64,000 nucleotides of DNA. Source: Ornithinimicrobium laminariae (GTDB lineage: Bacteria; Actinomycetota; Actinomycetes; Actinomycetales; Dermatophilaceae). Position 1 is the first letter of the stretch. The number at the start of each line of letters is the position of its first letter. Location: assembly GCF_019457945.1 (NCBI RefSeq), contig NZ_JAHZSU010000005.1:22123-86122 (forward strand), written 5' to 3'. The notes below the pieces were generated by a model, which saw only the letters and a program-made list of their open reading frames with translations, did not search any database and had not been told where the DNA came from. Position numbers and translations under genes: made by a program. Below are positions 1-7,820 of the stretch, piece after piece.

Positions 1-2
1 AG

Positions 3-602
3 GACCGCCTGTGCAAGGCCGCCGGCTTGGACCTGCTGCGGATTGACAACCTCTACACCCGGAAGGCAGGCCGATGGCAGGTACTGGGCTACATCCTCGA
101 GATGCACGAAATAGGAAAAGTTTTCGCGGAAGCCCAAGCCCAAGGAAGCATCCCCTGGGACGAGCCGTTCATCCACACCTCGATCATTGACACCACCGAC
201 CCACAACGCCTTACCTTCACCGGCCTTGACATGGCGGCAATCGAACGGCTCCAACGCCTGCTCGCGACCCACTCGATCAACTGGTGGGGACAATGGTGGC
301 GTGTCCTTGACGGACGCGCTGAGACTCGCTCACTTCTTGCGCTCCCGAACGGTCAGTTCCTCTCCTCTAGCTGTGAGATCCGCCAGTTCGCCATCGAGGG
401 CATCTCCGCGTTGCAACTCGCTGAAGAATTGACCACCGCTGAGCTCGGCTGGCTGACCGAGTGTTACGAGAAGGCCGAACCAGTCGCACTGAGCCACGAA
501 CAAGGTCGGCGGATGCTCGATGAACTCAACCCGGATCCGGGAAAGCACACGTCGACGGTGGGCTGGTCTCTGCACTTCAGCGCCGGAATGCCCGCGACCT
601 GA
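3..602 (+). CDS. Hypothetical protein, 5' end outside the window
   Basis: The reading frame is open from the first in-frame codon (base 3) to TGA at 600-602, so the true start lies left of the window. The first visible residues, DRLCKAAGLDLLRI, resemble the end of a DUF2726-type nuclease-related domain, in which a conserved AAGLPLLRI-like strand closes the fold. That is recognition of a short motif only. The remaining 190 or so residues are soluble and Trp-rich (a NWWGQWW stretch), with no membrane segment, and match no family I recognise. An internal TTG at 27 could serve as a start but has no clear ribosome site. A defence role is inferred only from the neighbouring genes. Confidence 0.5.
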   Translation, partial: DRLCKAAGLDLLRIDNLYTRKAGRWQVLGYILEMHEIGKVFAEAQAQGSIPWDEPFIHTSIIDTTDPQRLTFTGLDMAAIERLQRLLATHSINWWGQWWRVLDGRAETRSLLALPNGQFLSSSCEIRQFAIEGISALQLAEELTTAELGWLTECYEKAEPVALSHEQGRRMLDELNPDPGKHTSTVGWSLHFSAGMPAT

Positions 603-1216
603 TCCGACTAACATCATCTTCAGCACTCGACATCGGCCAAGGGCCCTGACTACGGTTTGGGGCTGGTGACAGCATTCATACCGGCACCCCTACACGCCCC
701 AAACAAACGCACACCCGGCCGGTCCAAGAAACCGCGCAAGACCACCAGGAAGACCTTCTACCGAATGAGGTACCGGATGAGGGAAGCGACGCAACCTGAT
801 GCACAGCCTGAGCTCCCCATTTCGTGGCTCTACCCGCCCACAGGATGGACAACGACACTCGACCACCCGTTCTCGCTCAGCCCCGGGTGGCTCTCAACAG
901 TCGGTGCCGTGCCAGGCGCAGTCAAGAGCGCTTCGCGTCGCACACAATACGGCTTCGCCCCAACCAGGACAGCACCAGACAGGACACCCAGCGCAATTAC
1001 CGTTCGGGGGTCGGGGATGGTCTCTAACTCCCGTAGACCGGCAGGCCTGTCACACCTGGGTGGAATAATCTCAATATGGGATATAGGTCGGCTGCTTGGG
1101 GCGATGTTTGGTTGCAGTTCCAGCAGCCCGAAGATCTGTACACCCGCGAAGGCTCCAGCCCGGTCGCTATCGTGAGAGGGATCTGGGCGAACAGCACTAG
1201 ACGAGAGGCTCTCTGA
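603..1216. other. Intergenic stretch without a recognisable gene
   Basis: Open frames cross this stretch on both strands, but they are Ser/Arg/Pro-rich, lack ribosome sites and give no family resemblance. I see no RNA gene, terminator or long repeat. A promoter for the gene starting at 1217 must lie here, but no convincing -35/-10 pair stands out. Confidence 0.4.
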
Positions 1217-1999
1217 ATGGGCCAGCCCGATATCTGGCATTTCGCAGAAAACCACTCCGCCTTGGGGCTAGAAGACTTCCTGCCTGAACTTCTAGAAGAG
1301 AACAGTATTTCCGAGGTCCAGACCCGGACTCTGACACGGGGTCCTTCCCTGCAGGGCCGGGCTTCTGATGAGCGAGTACTGCGCGTTGCAAGTCAAGCGC
1401 GGAGTCGTTCTCAGAAAAGCGATATGCCGTTCTGGGAAGCGATGATGGCCATGGCCACTGATGAAGCACCAGCTGTTCGGCGTGCGATCTTTCGAGAGGC
1501 GTTGTATCACCGCTCAGATGCCGATGACCTAGACAGAAATTTCGTGCCCACCCTTGAGTTTGTCTCGACACTGCGTGGAGCAGGATTTTGCGAAAGTCAT
1601 GAGCGGGGAATCACCGCGCTGACTTCGGTGGTAAGCGTCTCGGGTGAGGAGCGGCACCTTCCGCTGCTCGATTTCCGTGTCTCGCCCAGTGAGTTCCATA
1701 CCGAACTTATTACTGAACTCCTAACTATTCTCGGCGAGCGTGGCTACCTTGTTGACTCGGGACGGTCCTACCACTTTTATGGCGCTCGAACTGCTTCGGC
1801 CGAGGATTTCTGGGCGTTCTTGGGACGCGCACAACTCATGGCCCCATTCGTAGATGAACGATGGATCGCTCACCAGTTGATCAGCGCTAGGGCTTCTCTG
1901 AGGCTTTCCACCAACTCGGTACGCCATCTAGTGCCCCCGCGGTTAGTTGCTTGGTCGGATGGTCTTCGGCTCTTATCGCCAGTACGGCAGCGTCGATAG
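1217..1999 (+). CDS. Primase-1D-like (AEP-type) hypothetical protein
   Basis: A protein of 260 residues. The ATG directly follows an in-frame TGA and is preceded by GAGAGG about 8 bases upstream. The central part carries LPLLDFRVSP and, about 30 residues later, SGRSYHFYG. It then has PFVDERWIAHQL and a basic RHLVPPRLVAW near the end. This D-x-R...H-F-Y-G arrangement resembles primase-polymerase-like proteins annotated as primase 1D-like; the assignment is from memory and not certain. The 3' end overlaps the convergent phosphoribosyltransferase gene by about 27 bases. It may belong to the defence island or be an unrelated neighbour. Confidence 0.6.
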   Translation: MGQPDIWHFAENHSALGLEDFLPELLEENSISEVQTRTLTRGPSLQGRASDERVLRVASQARSRSQKSDMPFWEAMMAMATDEAPAVRRAIFREALYHRSDADDLDRNFVPTLEFVSTLRGAGFCESHERGITALTSVVSVSGEERHLPLLDFRVSPSEFHTELITELLTILGERGYLVDSGRSYHFYGARTASAEDFWAFLGRAQLMAPFVDERWIAHQLISARASLRLSTNSVRHLVPPRLVAWSDGLRLLSPVRQRR

Positions 2000-2671
2000 G
2001 TCGTATCGAAGTGCTGATTGCTCCTCCCACAGAGCACCTGCTTCAACCGTGAAGTCTGGGTTGATTCTCCTCGCGATGACAAGGATGAATGGAACCTCAG
2101 CCCCATGGTTGCGTAGCGCGGCGGATGCGCTCTGTGCATGCACACCGCTTGTGTACACATCGTCAACCACCGCTACGCGGCTGTCCCGCACGTTGGTGGT
2201 GACATCAAGCCAGGTCGGATCGTAAGTGCCGGGCTTCGGCGAGGCCCCGGTTGAAAACTCGAGCGTGTTGCGCAGGGGCGCCAGGAGCTGCGACGACGGT
2301 CCGAAGAGTTGGCTGACGGCATTGCCTGACGATTTGGTGGCCGGGATAGGGGTGGCAAAGTCGAGAGACCCGAAGTCTTCTCGTATCGCTGAACCGTATG
2401 CCTCTAGAAAATCGCGGAGCGTGTTTTTTAGCAATTCAGCGTAGCTCCTTGCACCATTTCCTGGGGTTTTGTAGAAGGTCACCCATTCCCGGAGTTCTGA
2501 TGGCTTCACGTAGAGCGAAACTGGAAGCACACGAGTGACGAAACCAAGTTGATCTTCAGCGGTCTGGCAGTTCCAACAGCGGGCGTGTTCTCGCCGGCGC
2601 CATGAGCGACACGTCTCACAAACACGAGTATCGGCCTTCGGCGGCATGGTAAGAACTGCTAGATCAGCCAT
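1973..2671 (-). CDS. ComF-like phosphoribosyltransferase (ShosT-like)
   Basis: A protein of 232 residues. The N-terminal region holds two CxxC pairs (CETC and CWNC) that can bind zinc, as in ComF. The C-terminal half has the PRPP-binding signature VAVVDDVYTSGVHAQSA, with the two acidic residues and the T/S-G-x-T-like loop of type I phosphoribosyltransferases. The start at 2671 is chosen because its ATG overlaps the TGA of the upstream DprA-like gene (TGATG), which indicates coupling. A longer frame back to 2743 has no ribosome site. A PRTase paired with a DprA homologue is the composition of the ShosTA toxin-antitoxin anti-phage system, in which the PRTase-like ShosT is the toxin. That function is inferred here from domains and order. 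Confidence 0.8.
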   Translation of the reverse strand: MADLAVLTMPPKADTRVCETCRSWRRREHARCWNCQTAEDQLGFVTRVLPVSLYVKPSELREWVTFYKTPGNGARSYAELLKNTLRDFLEAYGSAIREDFGSLDFATPIPATKSSGNAVSQLFGPSSQLLAPLRNTLEFSTGASPKPGTYDPTWLDVTTNVRDSRVAVVDDVYTSGVHAQSASAALRNHGAEVPFILVIARRINPDFTVEAGALWEEQSALRYDLSTLPYWR

Positions 2672-3597
2672 CAGTCGTTCAATGTCATATTTGTGCCACG
2701 TCGAGTATTCAATGCTCGAGTGGCGATCTGTGCGACATGCCATGGAGTGTCGGCGGCATGTACCCGCCGTTCCCGTCTTACCAGCGCTTGGATACTAGAA
2801 CTTTCGTCAACGACAAACCTTGGCAGCACAACTTCGCGACCCTGCGCCAGTGCCGACTGCAACTCAGACCAACTCCCGCTGCGCTCATCCGCTGTCACGA
2901 CGACACTCACGTCTGCGAAAGCACTAATTACGGTATTGCGTTGGACAAAGCTACTCGTTGTTGCAGGGGAGCCTGGCCTGAACGGGGAAACCAACGCGCC
3001 ACCACAGTCAATGATGCGAGCCCCCAATTGACTATGTTCTGATGGGGAAAGGTCGACATCAAGCGCGTGACCCAGGACTGCCACCGTGCGCCCTCCTGCA
3101 TGCAGGCACGCACTATGAGCAGATTCATCAATGCCACGAGCAAGGCCCGAGATGATGACATGCCCGGCCTCGACGAGCTGCCTGGCTGTTTCGGCCGCGA
3201 ACGCATAGGCCTCTGGCGACGTGTTTCTACTTCCTACTATTGCTGTTGCTGGCCCTTTGGGCAGGGAACCTCGAAAGAACATGAGTGGTGGCCTGTCGTA
3301 AGCCTGCTGCACAAGTGGCGGATATTCAGGATCAACGACCGTGACGAACCTCAGGTCTGGCCATTCTTTCGTCAAGTTCTCAAACTGGGCGCGCCAATGA
3401 TCCACGCGACGCGTGTCGACAGTTTTGAGGATGTAGCGATACAGCGCACCAGAGCGCGACCTAAAATTCACGTCGCCAGCGATCAGAGCTTCAACCGACT
3501 TTGCTTCCACCAGCAGATCGCTGAGATCCCGTGACGCGGCGGGAAGCACTTCAAGGACTGCGCAGAGGAACGCTACCTCTAGTTGTCGGTTATCCAT
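2671..3597 (-). CDS. DprA-like (SLOG/Rossmann) protein, ShosA-like
   Basis: A protein of 308 residues with the DprA Rossmann core: TAIVGSRNTS, HVIISGLARGID, RTVAVLGHALDV, SSFVQRNTVISAFAD and SELQSALAQGREVVLP. The first 100 residues are a helical N-terminal part. Bona fide DprA loads RecA on single-stranded DNA during transformation. Here the gene sits between a SIR2-SLOG effector (12-base gap) and a PRTase (1-base overlap), so it is more likely a defence or antitoxin paralogue than the housekeeping gene. The start ATG at 3597 has only a weak AGAAG site, which fits coupling to the upstream gene. The usual DprA EA..SG segment reads TADERSGS here. Confidence 0.85.
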   Translation of the reverse strand: MDNRQLEVAFLCAVLEVLPAASRDLSDLLVEAKSVEALIAGDVNFRSRSGALYRYILKTVDTRRVDHWRAQFENLTKEWPDLRFVTVVDPEYPPLVQQAYDRPPLMFFRGSLPKGPATAIVGSRNTSPEAYAFAAETARQLVEAGHVIISGLARGIDESAHSACLHAGGRTVAVLGHALDVDLSPSEHSQLGARIIDCGGALVSPFRPGSPATTSSFVQRNTVISAFADVSVVVTADERSGSWSELQSALAQGREVVLPRFVVDESSSIQALVRRERRVHAADTPWHVAQIATRALNTRRGTNMTLND

Positions 3598-3609
3598 TAT
3601 GTACTTCTA

Positions 3610-5022
3610 CTAGAGGCCACCGACAGTACTCTGTTCTTTCAAATACATAGCACGCCTGATGAGTCTGCCCGCCGCCAACACAGCGGTTCCTGCGTCATCT
3701 GAGTCAAGCAGAGCCCAGTCTTTACAGGCACGATCGTCGCTCGGTAAGTTTGCCCCTTCCGGGGTGTACTTCTCCCAACACAACTTTGCCGTTCCTCCAG
3801 TGCACGCGAGCGGGATCACCGGCAGTAAGTCCTCCAGACACATCTCTATCTCGGCCAGCGTTCCGGTACCGCCACCGATCACTAGCGCGGCACGCGCCTT
3901 CTTCATGACGGACTGCCGCAACTCCTCCTTCTGCAGACCGGAGTAGATGGCCGTACCAATTCGCTTGTGCATGTAGGGGGTTTGCGAGTCCTTCTTTTCA
4001 CGGAAGTAGTACTGCAGACGGCTTGGGTCGTAGCGATCAGTTGCTATAAGTTCTTCGCCCAAAGCGAATGACATCTCGGTGGCAGCCGCCCCTGCGAGTG
4101 AAACGATCGAAATATCCATCTGTGCCATGTCGGCTCCCAACCGACGCGCAATGTCCTTGATATTGGTGTCATCTTTTCGTAGCGATCCGGAGACAAATAG
4201 GTTCTTCTTGCGAGTTCTGCGCTCAAGGTTTTGCAGAAGTGGAGTGAGGTCTCTGTAGTCCTCGATCTCGCACACCGCCACGCCACTGTGCTCAAGGTCG
4301 TTTACCCGGAGGTTGTGAAGTTTGGCAGCTGTTTCTTCGGTGGGCCGTCGGAGCACAGTGAAGTGCTCAGCGTGAGATGATTTTTGTGGCATTGTTCGGC
4401 TGAGACGTAGCAAGATGTCAATGTTTGGGTCGGAGAAACTAAAGCCAACGAAGAGTGTCGATCGGGTTAGGTATGTAGCCTGTAAGGCGGACCACATACG
4501 CATGTTCTTGCCCTGGTAGGCCTCATAATCGCCACGCGTTATCACAGGCGGCGCTTCCCAACTCGAGCCATCCTTGCTGACGCTTCCGTGCATCTTGATC
4601 AGACGGCGTGAGGCATGTGTTGTGCGGTCGAGCAAATCGTCATCACTGGTAACGACGCGAGCGTCTGGCATGGCCCCCTCAAGAAGGCAGTCGTAGTTGG
4701 TCGTCCAGATCTCGTCAAGGGGCATTCGCGCGATTGTCTCGTGACCCAGGCCTGGTGAGGTCGCTGACTTCAAACTCTTCAGGATTGAAGATTCGAGGGT
4801 TGCTCGTCCCCCAGGCTGATTTTCGACGATGTACTGTGCCACCAGCGGCAGATCATCGAGTGTGCTGGGAACACCTGCTTGGGCTCGAAGGTTACCTAGA
4901 AGCTCGCCCCAACCAGGCGCTCCGGCATCTGTCGATAAGCCCGCGCCAGCAAATAACGCCGAATTTCGTGACTCGACAGCCTGACCGAAGTGACGCACTA
5001 GCTGGTCAGCATTGATAGGCAT
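3610..5022 (-). CDS. SIR2-SLOG protein (ThsA-like NADase)
   Basis: A protein of 470 residues, the size of Thoeris ThsA. The N-terminal half is a SIR2 domain: LFAGAGLSTDAGAPGW (NAD-binding GAG), IWTTNYDCLLEGA (the conserved TTN-Y-D), LIKMHGSVSK (the catalytic His in the family) and LFVGFSFSDPNI. From about residue 285 a SLOG (TIR-like/LOG) domain begins, with NLFVSGSLR and ARAALVIGGGTGTLAEIEM, a nucleotide-ligand pocket. In ThsA the SLOG domain senses a cyclic ADP-ribose isomer made by a TIR protein (ThsB) and switches on NAD cleavage. No TIR gene is visible nearby. This gene instead leads an operon with the DprA-like and PRTase genes. NADase activity is inferred. Confidence 0.85.
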   Translation of the reverse strand: MPINADQLVRHFGQAVESRNSALFAGAGLSTDAGAPGWGELLGNLRAQAGVPSTLDDLPLVAQYIVENQPGGRATLESSILKSLKSATSPGLGHETIARMPLDEIWTTNYDCLLEGAMPDARVVTSDDDLLDRTTHASRRLIKMHGSVSKDGSSWEAPPVITRGDYEAYQGKNMRMWSALQATYLTRSTLFVGFSFSDPNIDILLRLSRTMPQKSSHAEHFTVLRRPTEETAAKLHNLRVNDLEHSGVAVCEIEDYRDLTPLLQNLERRTRKKNLFVSGSLRKDDTNIKDIARRLGADMAQMDISIVSLAGAAATEMSFALGEELIATDRYDPSRLQYYFREKKDSQTPYMHKRIGTAIYSGLQKEELRQSVMKKARAALVIGGGTGTLAEIEMCLEDLLPVIPLACTGGTAKLCWEKYTPEGANLPSDDRACKDWALLDSDDAGTAVLAAGRLIRRAMYLKEQSTVGGL

Positions 5023-5085
5023 GACTCAACACTACGTTGCTTCGCCACCCATGGCCGAGTTGCTTGTCGCTGGCTTTCGCTCAGC

Positions 5086-5175
5086 AAGGTCACCGACGTT
5101 GCTGAACGTCTTGGAACGAACCCTAACTATGTCGCCCAATAGCGCCGCAGACTGATCGATGCTCAAATGATCTAA
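5086..5175 (+). pseudogene. Remnant of a winged-helix/HTH C-terminus
   Basis: Read from 5086, the codons give KVTDVAERLGTNPNYVAQ, then an in-frame TAG at 5140-5142, then RRRLIDAQMI and TAA at 5173-5175. This closely resembles the C-terminal helix-turn-helix of several AAA-type ATPases, in which the Q is followed directly by a YRRRLI-like recognition helix. No start codon or further domain is visible upstream. It is most likely a decayed scrap of an older insertion. The family is uncertain. Confidence 0.4.
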
Positions 5176-5360
5176 GCCCCCGCTCCTGTGGTTCCGTCAC
5201 CTCCACCTTTGCGCGCACTAGAGACCACAACAGCCACGCATCGGGATGGCTGCGGTGGCTAGAAAAGCGGCCAGCCCCCCCAGACGCCGGCGTCCAAAAC
5301 TTAACCAGCCCATGCCCAAGTCGCGTTCCGAGGATTTCGTAGAATCCCCCCCACCCGTTG

Positions 5361-5413
5361 GAAAACACACTAAGGGCACAGAAGAAATTTATCTCCTGCG
5401 CCCTCAGCGTGTT
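5361..5413 (-). terminator. Rho-independent terminator of the 32-residue peptide gene
   Basis: In the minus-strand RNA, arms 5413-5396 and 5381-5364 pair over 18 bases, three of them G-U, with a 14-base loop and a following run of four U. On the plus strand the wobble pairs become C-A mismatches, so the hairpin works in the minus direction only. It starts 8 bases after the TAG of the peptide gene. Confidence 0.75.
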
Positions 5414-5420
5414 AGATTTA

Positions 5421-5519
5421 CTACTTCCTGTTCTTCCAAATATCTATCATATTTTTTGCTACTTGAGTTAAATAAGCAATGCACTTAATCACTAGTACAA
5501 AAATCTCAATTTCATCCAT
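5421..5519 (-). CDS. 32-residue hydrophobic peptide, candidate type I toxin-like
   Basis: ATG at 5519, TAG at 5421. The peptide starts MDEIEIFVLVIKCIAYL and ends KNMIDIWKNRK: one short membrane-like helix followed by a Lys/Arg-rich tail. It has an excellent ribosome site (AAAGGAAGGTG, about 5 bases before ATG), a recognisable promoter (5558-5585) and its own terminator (5361-5413), so the unit looks complete. The stretch is very AT-rich compared with its surroundings and its codons (ATA, TTA, AAA, AAT) are unlike the neighbours. This suggests transfer from a low-GC Gram-positive source. The architecture resembles small membrane toxins of type I systems such as the SprG/BsrE or Fst groups, but the sequence matches none that I know. 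No antisense RNA promoter is obvious. Confidence 0.6.
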   Translation of the reverse strand: MDEIEIFVLVIKCIAYLTQVAKNMIDIWKNRK

Positions 5520-5557
5520 GTGTCACCTTCCTTTCTCTTTTTGTTCATTACACTAAC

Positions 5558-5585
5558 TATATATTAGAATCATATAATTAGTCAA
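5558..5585 (-). promoter_or_regulatory. Sigma-70-type promoter of the 32-residue peptide gene
   Basis: On the minus strand TTGACT (5585-5580) is followed after 16 bases by TATATA (5563-5558). Transcription would begin near 5551, about 30 bases before the ATG. The AT-rich context supports promoter function. Confidence 0.6.
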
Positions 5586-5676
5586 ACGTTTCCTGCATCT
5601 CAAGTCAAGGGCATTTCGGAGTGAAATGTAGCAATGCAAAGAAAGGAAAGCGTTTAGTCGTCTGGGGCTTCTGCTG

Positions 5677-5751
5677 TCAAGGCAGCTCTTCAAAGGTTTG
5701 CGTTCCCTCGAATGTGGCCCCGCCAAAATCCGTGCTACCTGAGAATGCGGA
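5677..5751 (-). pseudogene. Possible fragment of a pentapeptide-repeat protein
   Basis: The last codons of a minus-strand frame ending at 5677 give SAFSGSTDFGGATFEG and then TQTFEELP. Phe recurs every five residues with small residues between, as in pentapeptide-repeat (right-handed beta-helix) proteins. Only about five repeats are visible and the upstream part of the frame does not continue the pattern. It is probably a short relic; the reading is tentative. Confidence 0.25.
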
Positions 5752-5879
5752 CGGAGCAGAATCAGGGGCGGCGATGTATATCGTGACGGTCAGGACCCCC
5801 GATGCCGGCGAGGCAATGTGCTCACGGCCGCGTCGAGAACTCCGGCGCACCTGGACATATGAGGGTAAGGGGCATGCGC

Positions 5880-6578
5880 TCAGCGCGAAACAAATGAAGT
5901 CTGGAAGCCGTAGACGTCGAGCACTTTTGCGCGAGTCATCGAACGACGAGTCGGCTGGCCCGTATTCATATCCCATGTCCTGAAGCGGCACCTGACGGTT
6001 TCAACCTCGTCTGCGTGCTGATAATAGAATTCAGAAAGGTGCCGTAGGGCATCGGCCCCGACCTGGTTGAACGCTCGGCGTTCCGCTGTGGTCTCCCCCA
6101 GTATCCTGAAGGTGCTACGAAAGTAAGTATCGAAGGATGGGACGCAACCCCAAACACCCATCATCACTTTGCTGACCAGAGTCAAAGACTGTCCACCTTC
6201 AGGCAGCAACGCAGAAGACAGGTCAGCCCACGCGGCGTCAAGCACCTGCTTTCTGTCGGAGTCCAGGTAATCCGGCACATCAAAGCCGCGCATCTGGTCG
6301 TTGTGCTGCTCCACAACCTCAACCACCCGTTGGTAATGCATCGCATTGGTATGGTGAAAGAGGAAAGACGATCCGCGCATCATTCCCCACGAAGCAAGGT
6401 AGTAGCCCAAGTGAAGGCAGGAAAGATCCATCACTTCGGTGGGTCTCGTGTTGTCTTGGAAATGGTTAAAACAGAAATCCCAAGATCGCTCACGACGACG
6501 TGATGTCGGTGTGTCACTTTTTTCTCGCAGAAACGCTTCTAGGACAGCAGTGATTTCACCCGATGGAATAGACTTCAT
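5880..6578 (-). CDS. Conserved hypothetical protein of 232 residues
   Basis: The frame is clean and high-GC. It includes RSWDFCFNHFQ and a distinctive LHLGYYLASWGMMRGSSFL stretch, which I recognise as a hallmark of a widespread uncharacterised bacterial family. It is predicted soluble, with no membrane segment. The ATG at 6578 has no clear Shine-Dalgarno sequence upstream. It lies beside the defence operon and the AT-rich peptide module and reads in the same direction, but is separated from them by about 300 bases. Function is unknown, and its position alone does not prove a defence role. Confidence 0.7.
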   Translation of the reverse strand: MKSIPSGEITAVLEAFLREKSDTPTSRRRERSWDFCFNHFQDNTRPTEVMDLSCLHLGYYLASWGMMRGSSFLFHHTNAMHYQRVVEVVEQHNDQMRGFDVPDYLDSDRKQVLDAAWADLSSALLPEGGQSLTLVSKVMMGVWGCVPSFDTYFRSTFRILGETTAERRAFNQVGADALRHLSEFYYQHADEVETVRCRFRTWDMNTGQPTRRSMTRAKVLDVYGFQTSFVSR

Positions 6579-7040
6579 GTCCGGGGATGATAGTCGACCA
6601 CGAAACGTGCTTAGGTCAGCCCCTCTCCCATTCCAGCAAAAACCCCGCCAGAAATAGCGCCCAGCTACATGAGCGAAGGCTGAACGGATACCAGTTTTAC
6701 TCGTCCAACGTTCGAGGTGAGCCTCTTTTTTAGACTGGCTGGGCGCTAGCGTAGGTTACAGGCTGCGCCATGGGTCGTCTTGACGTTGTAGCGATTCCGC
6801 TAGGGGGCGCTCTTCTTGTGGGCTTCTGGAGTACACCCGCCCCCCGGATCTGTTACTAAATGGCTGACCACCCTGGGTAACGTGCATCTGGGGTCTAGAC
6901 CCGCTTTTGGGACTGGGCTACCGGTGGTCCCGGTTTAACCGGGCCCGCAGCACGAACAGTGCGTGTCTGAGAACCAACCCAAGCGCACACTTTTGGACCT
7001 GGGCGTTTGGGGTGCACCCCAGAAGACCACGCCTGATCGA
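6579..7040. other. Intergenic stretch without a recognisable gene
   Basis: No coding frame with family resemblance was found. A small palindrome, GGGGTGCACCCC, lies at 7009-7020, just beyond the 3' end of the resolvase gene. No convincing terminator with a U-run was seen. Confidence 0.4.
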
Positions 7041-7655
7041 CTAGGTCTTCGGCGTCTCAACCGGCGTTTCGAGGTCCTCAGTCTCGGCGTTGCGCTGATG
7101 GCGGTAGAACGTGGCCCGAGACCACCCGACCAACTTCGCGGCGTCTTCAGCGCTTCGGCCTTTCGCGCGAGCATCGTTAACGATGTCGAGCTTTTCCGCA
7201 ATCACGGCGGGGTCAACGGGTGGGCGGCCGAACACGGTGCCGCCAGCCCTGGCGGCGGCGATGCCCGCATTGACGCGCTCGGTGATGAGCTCTCGCTCGT
7301 ATTCGGCCAAGGTGGCCAACATGTTCAGCATCAGCCGCCCGCTGGTCGTTGACGGATCGATGCCGTCCTGCACCGAACGGATTCCGATGTCCGACTCGCG
7401 CAACAGGTTGACGGTGTTCAACACATCGATCAATGACCTCCCGAGACGATCGACGCGCCACACCACGACCGTGTCCCCTGCGGTGGCGTAGTCCAGCAAT
7501 CGACGCATCCCGGGCCGCTGCACGGCGCTCTTGCTACCGGAGGTCACATCGGAGAACACATCGCGGCGCTCTACACCAGCTACCGCGAGAGCATCCAACT
7601 GCAGTTGAGCGTCCTGACCTGTAGTGCTGACCCGCGTGTACCCCAGAAGCCTCAT
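7041..7655 (-). CDS. Serine recombinase (resolvase/invertase)
   Basis: A protein of 204 residues, the usual length of small serine recombinases. The N-terminal catalytic domain begins MRLLGYTRVSTTGQDAQLQL with the nucleophilic Ser at position 10. It continues with VWRVDRLGRSLIDVL (the conserved R-x-D-R-x-x-R) and LATLAEYERELITERVNAG. The C-terminal part has a helix-turn-helix (AEDAAKLVGWSRATFYRH) for site binding. The ATG at 7655 is near a cluster of TGTCTCA/TGAGACA repeats (7664-7814) that probably form its recombination site. It marks the left edge of the copper region. A second, different resolvase lies at its right edge. Confidence 0.95.
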   Translation of the reverse strand: MRLLGYTRVSTTGQDAQLQLDALAVAGVERRDVFSDVTSGSKSAVQRPGMRRLLDYATAGDTVVVWRVDRLGRSLIDVLNTVNLLRESDIGIRSVQDGIDPSTTSGRLMLNMLATLAEYERELITERVNAGIAAARAGGTVFGRPPVDPAVIAEKLDIVNDARAKGRSAEDAAKLVGWSRATFYRHQRNAETEDLETPVETPKT

Positions 7656-7663
7656 CTACCCAT

Positions 7664-7814
7664 GGTGTCTCAAAAAGCCCCGCTCGGGGGGAGGCTGACA
7701 CGTTTCGTGTCGAGACAACTTCATGAGACACCTACGGTCGCCACGCCGAGCACCGGCTAACTATCCCTGAGGTCGGTGTCTCGATGTCTCATCAACCTGT
7801 ACCTGTATGAGACA
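7664..7814. repeat. Dyad-rich candidate recombination (res) site
   Basis: GGTGTCTCA (7664-7672) and TGAGACACC (7724-7732) are perfect inverted copies. GACACG-ttt-CGTGTC forms a palindrome at 7696-7710. TGTCTCAT (7785-7792) and ATGAGACA (7807-7814) bound a 30-base dyad, the size of a resolvase crossover subsite. All copies lie directly upstream of the resolvase gene starting at 7655, where res sites are normally placed. Confidence 0.55.
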
Positions 7815-7820
7815 ACGGAT

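Noticed and set aside
657..1175. Open frame of 172 codons on the plus strand
   Set aside because: The composition is Ser/Pro/Arg-rich as in random high-GC frames. There is no ribosome site and no recognisable domain.
5123..5368. 81-codon minus-strand frame
   Set aside because: It crosses the terminator hairpin of the peptide gene and has no coding character.
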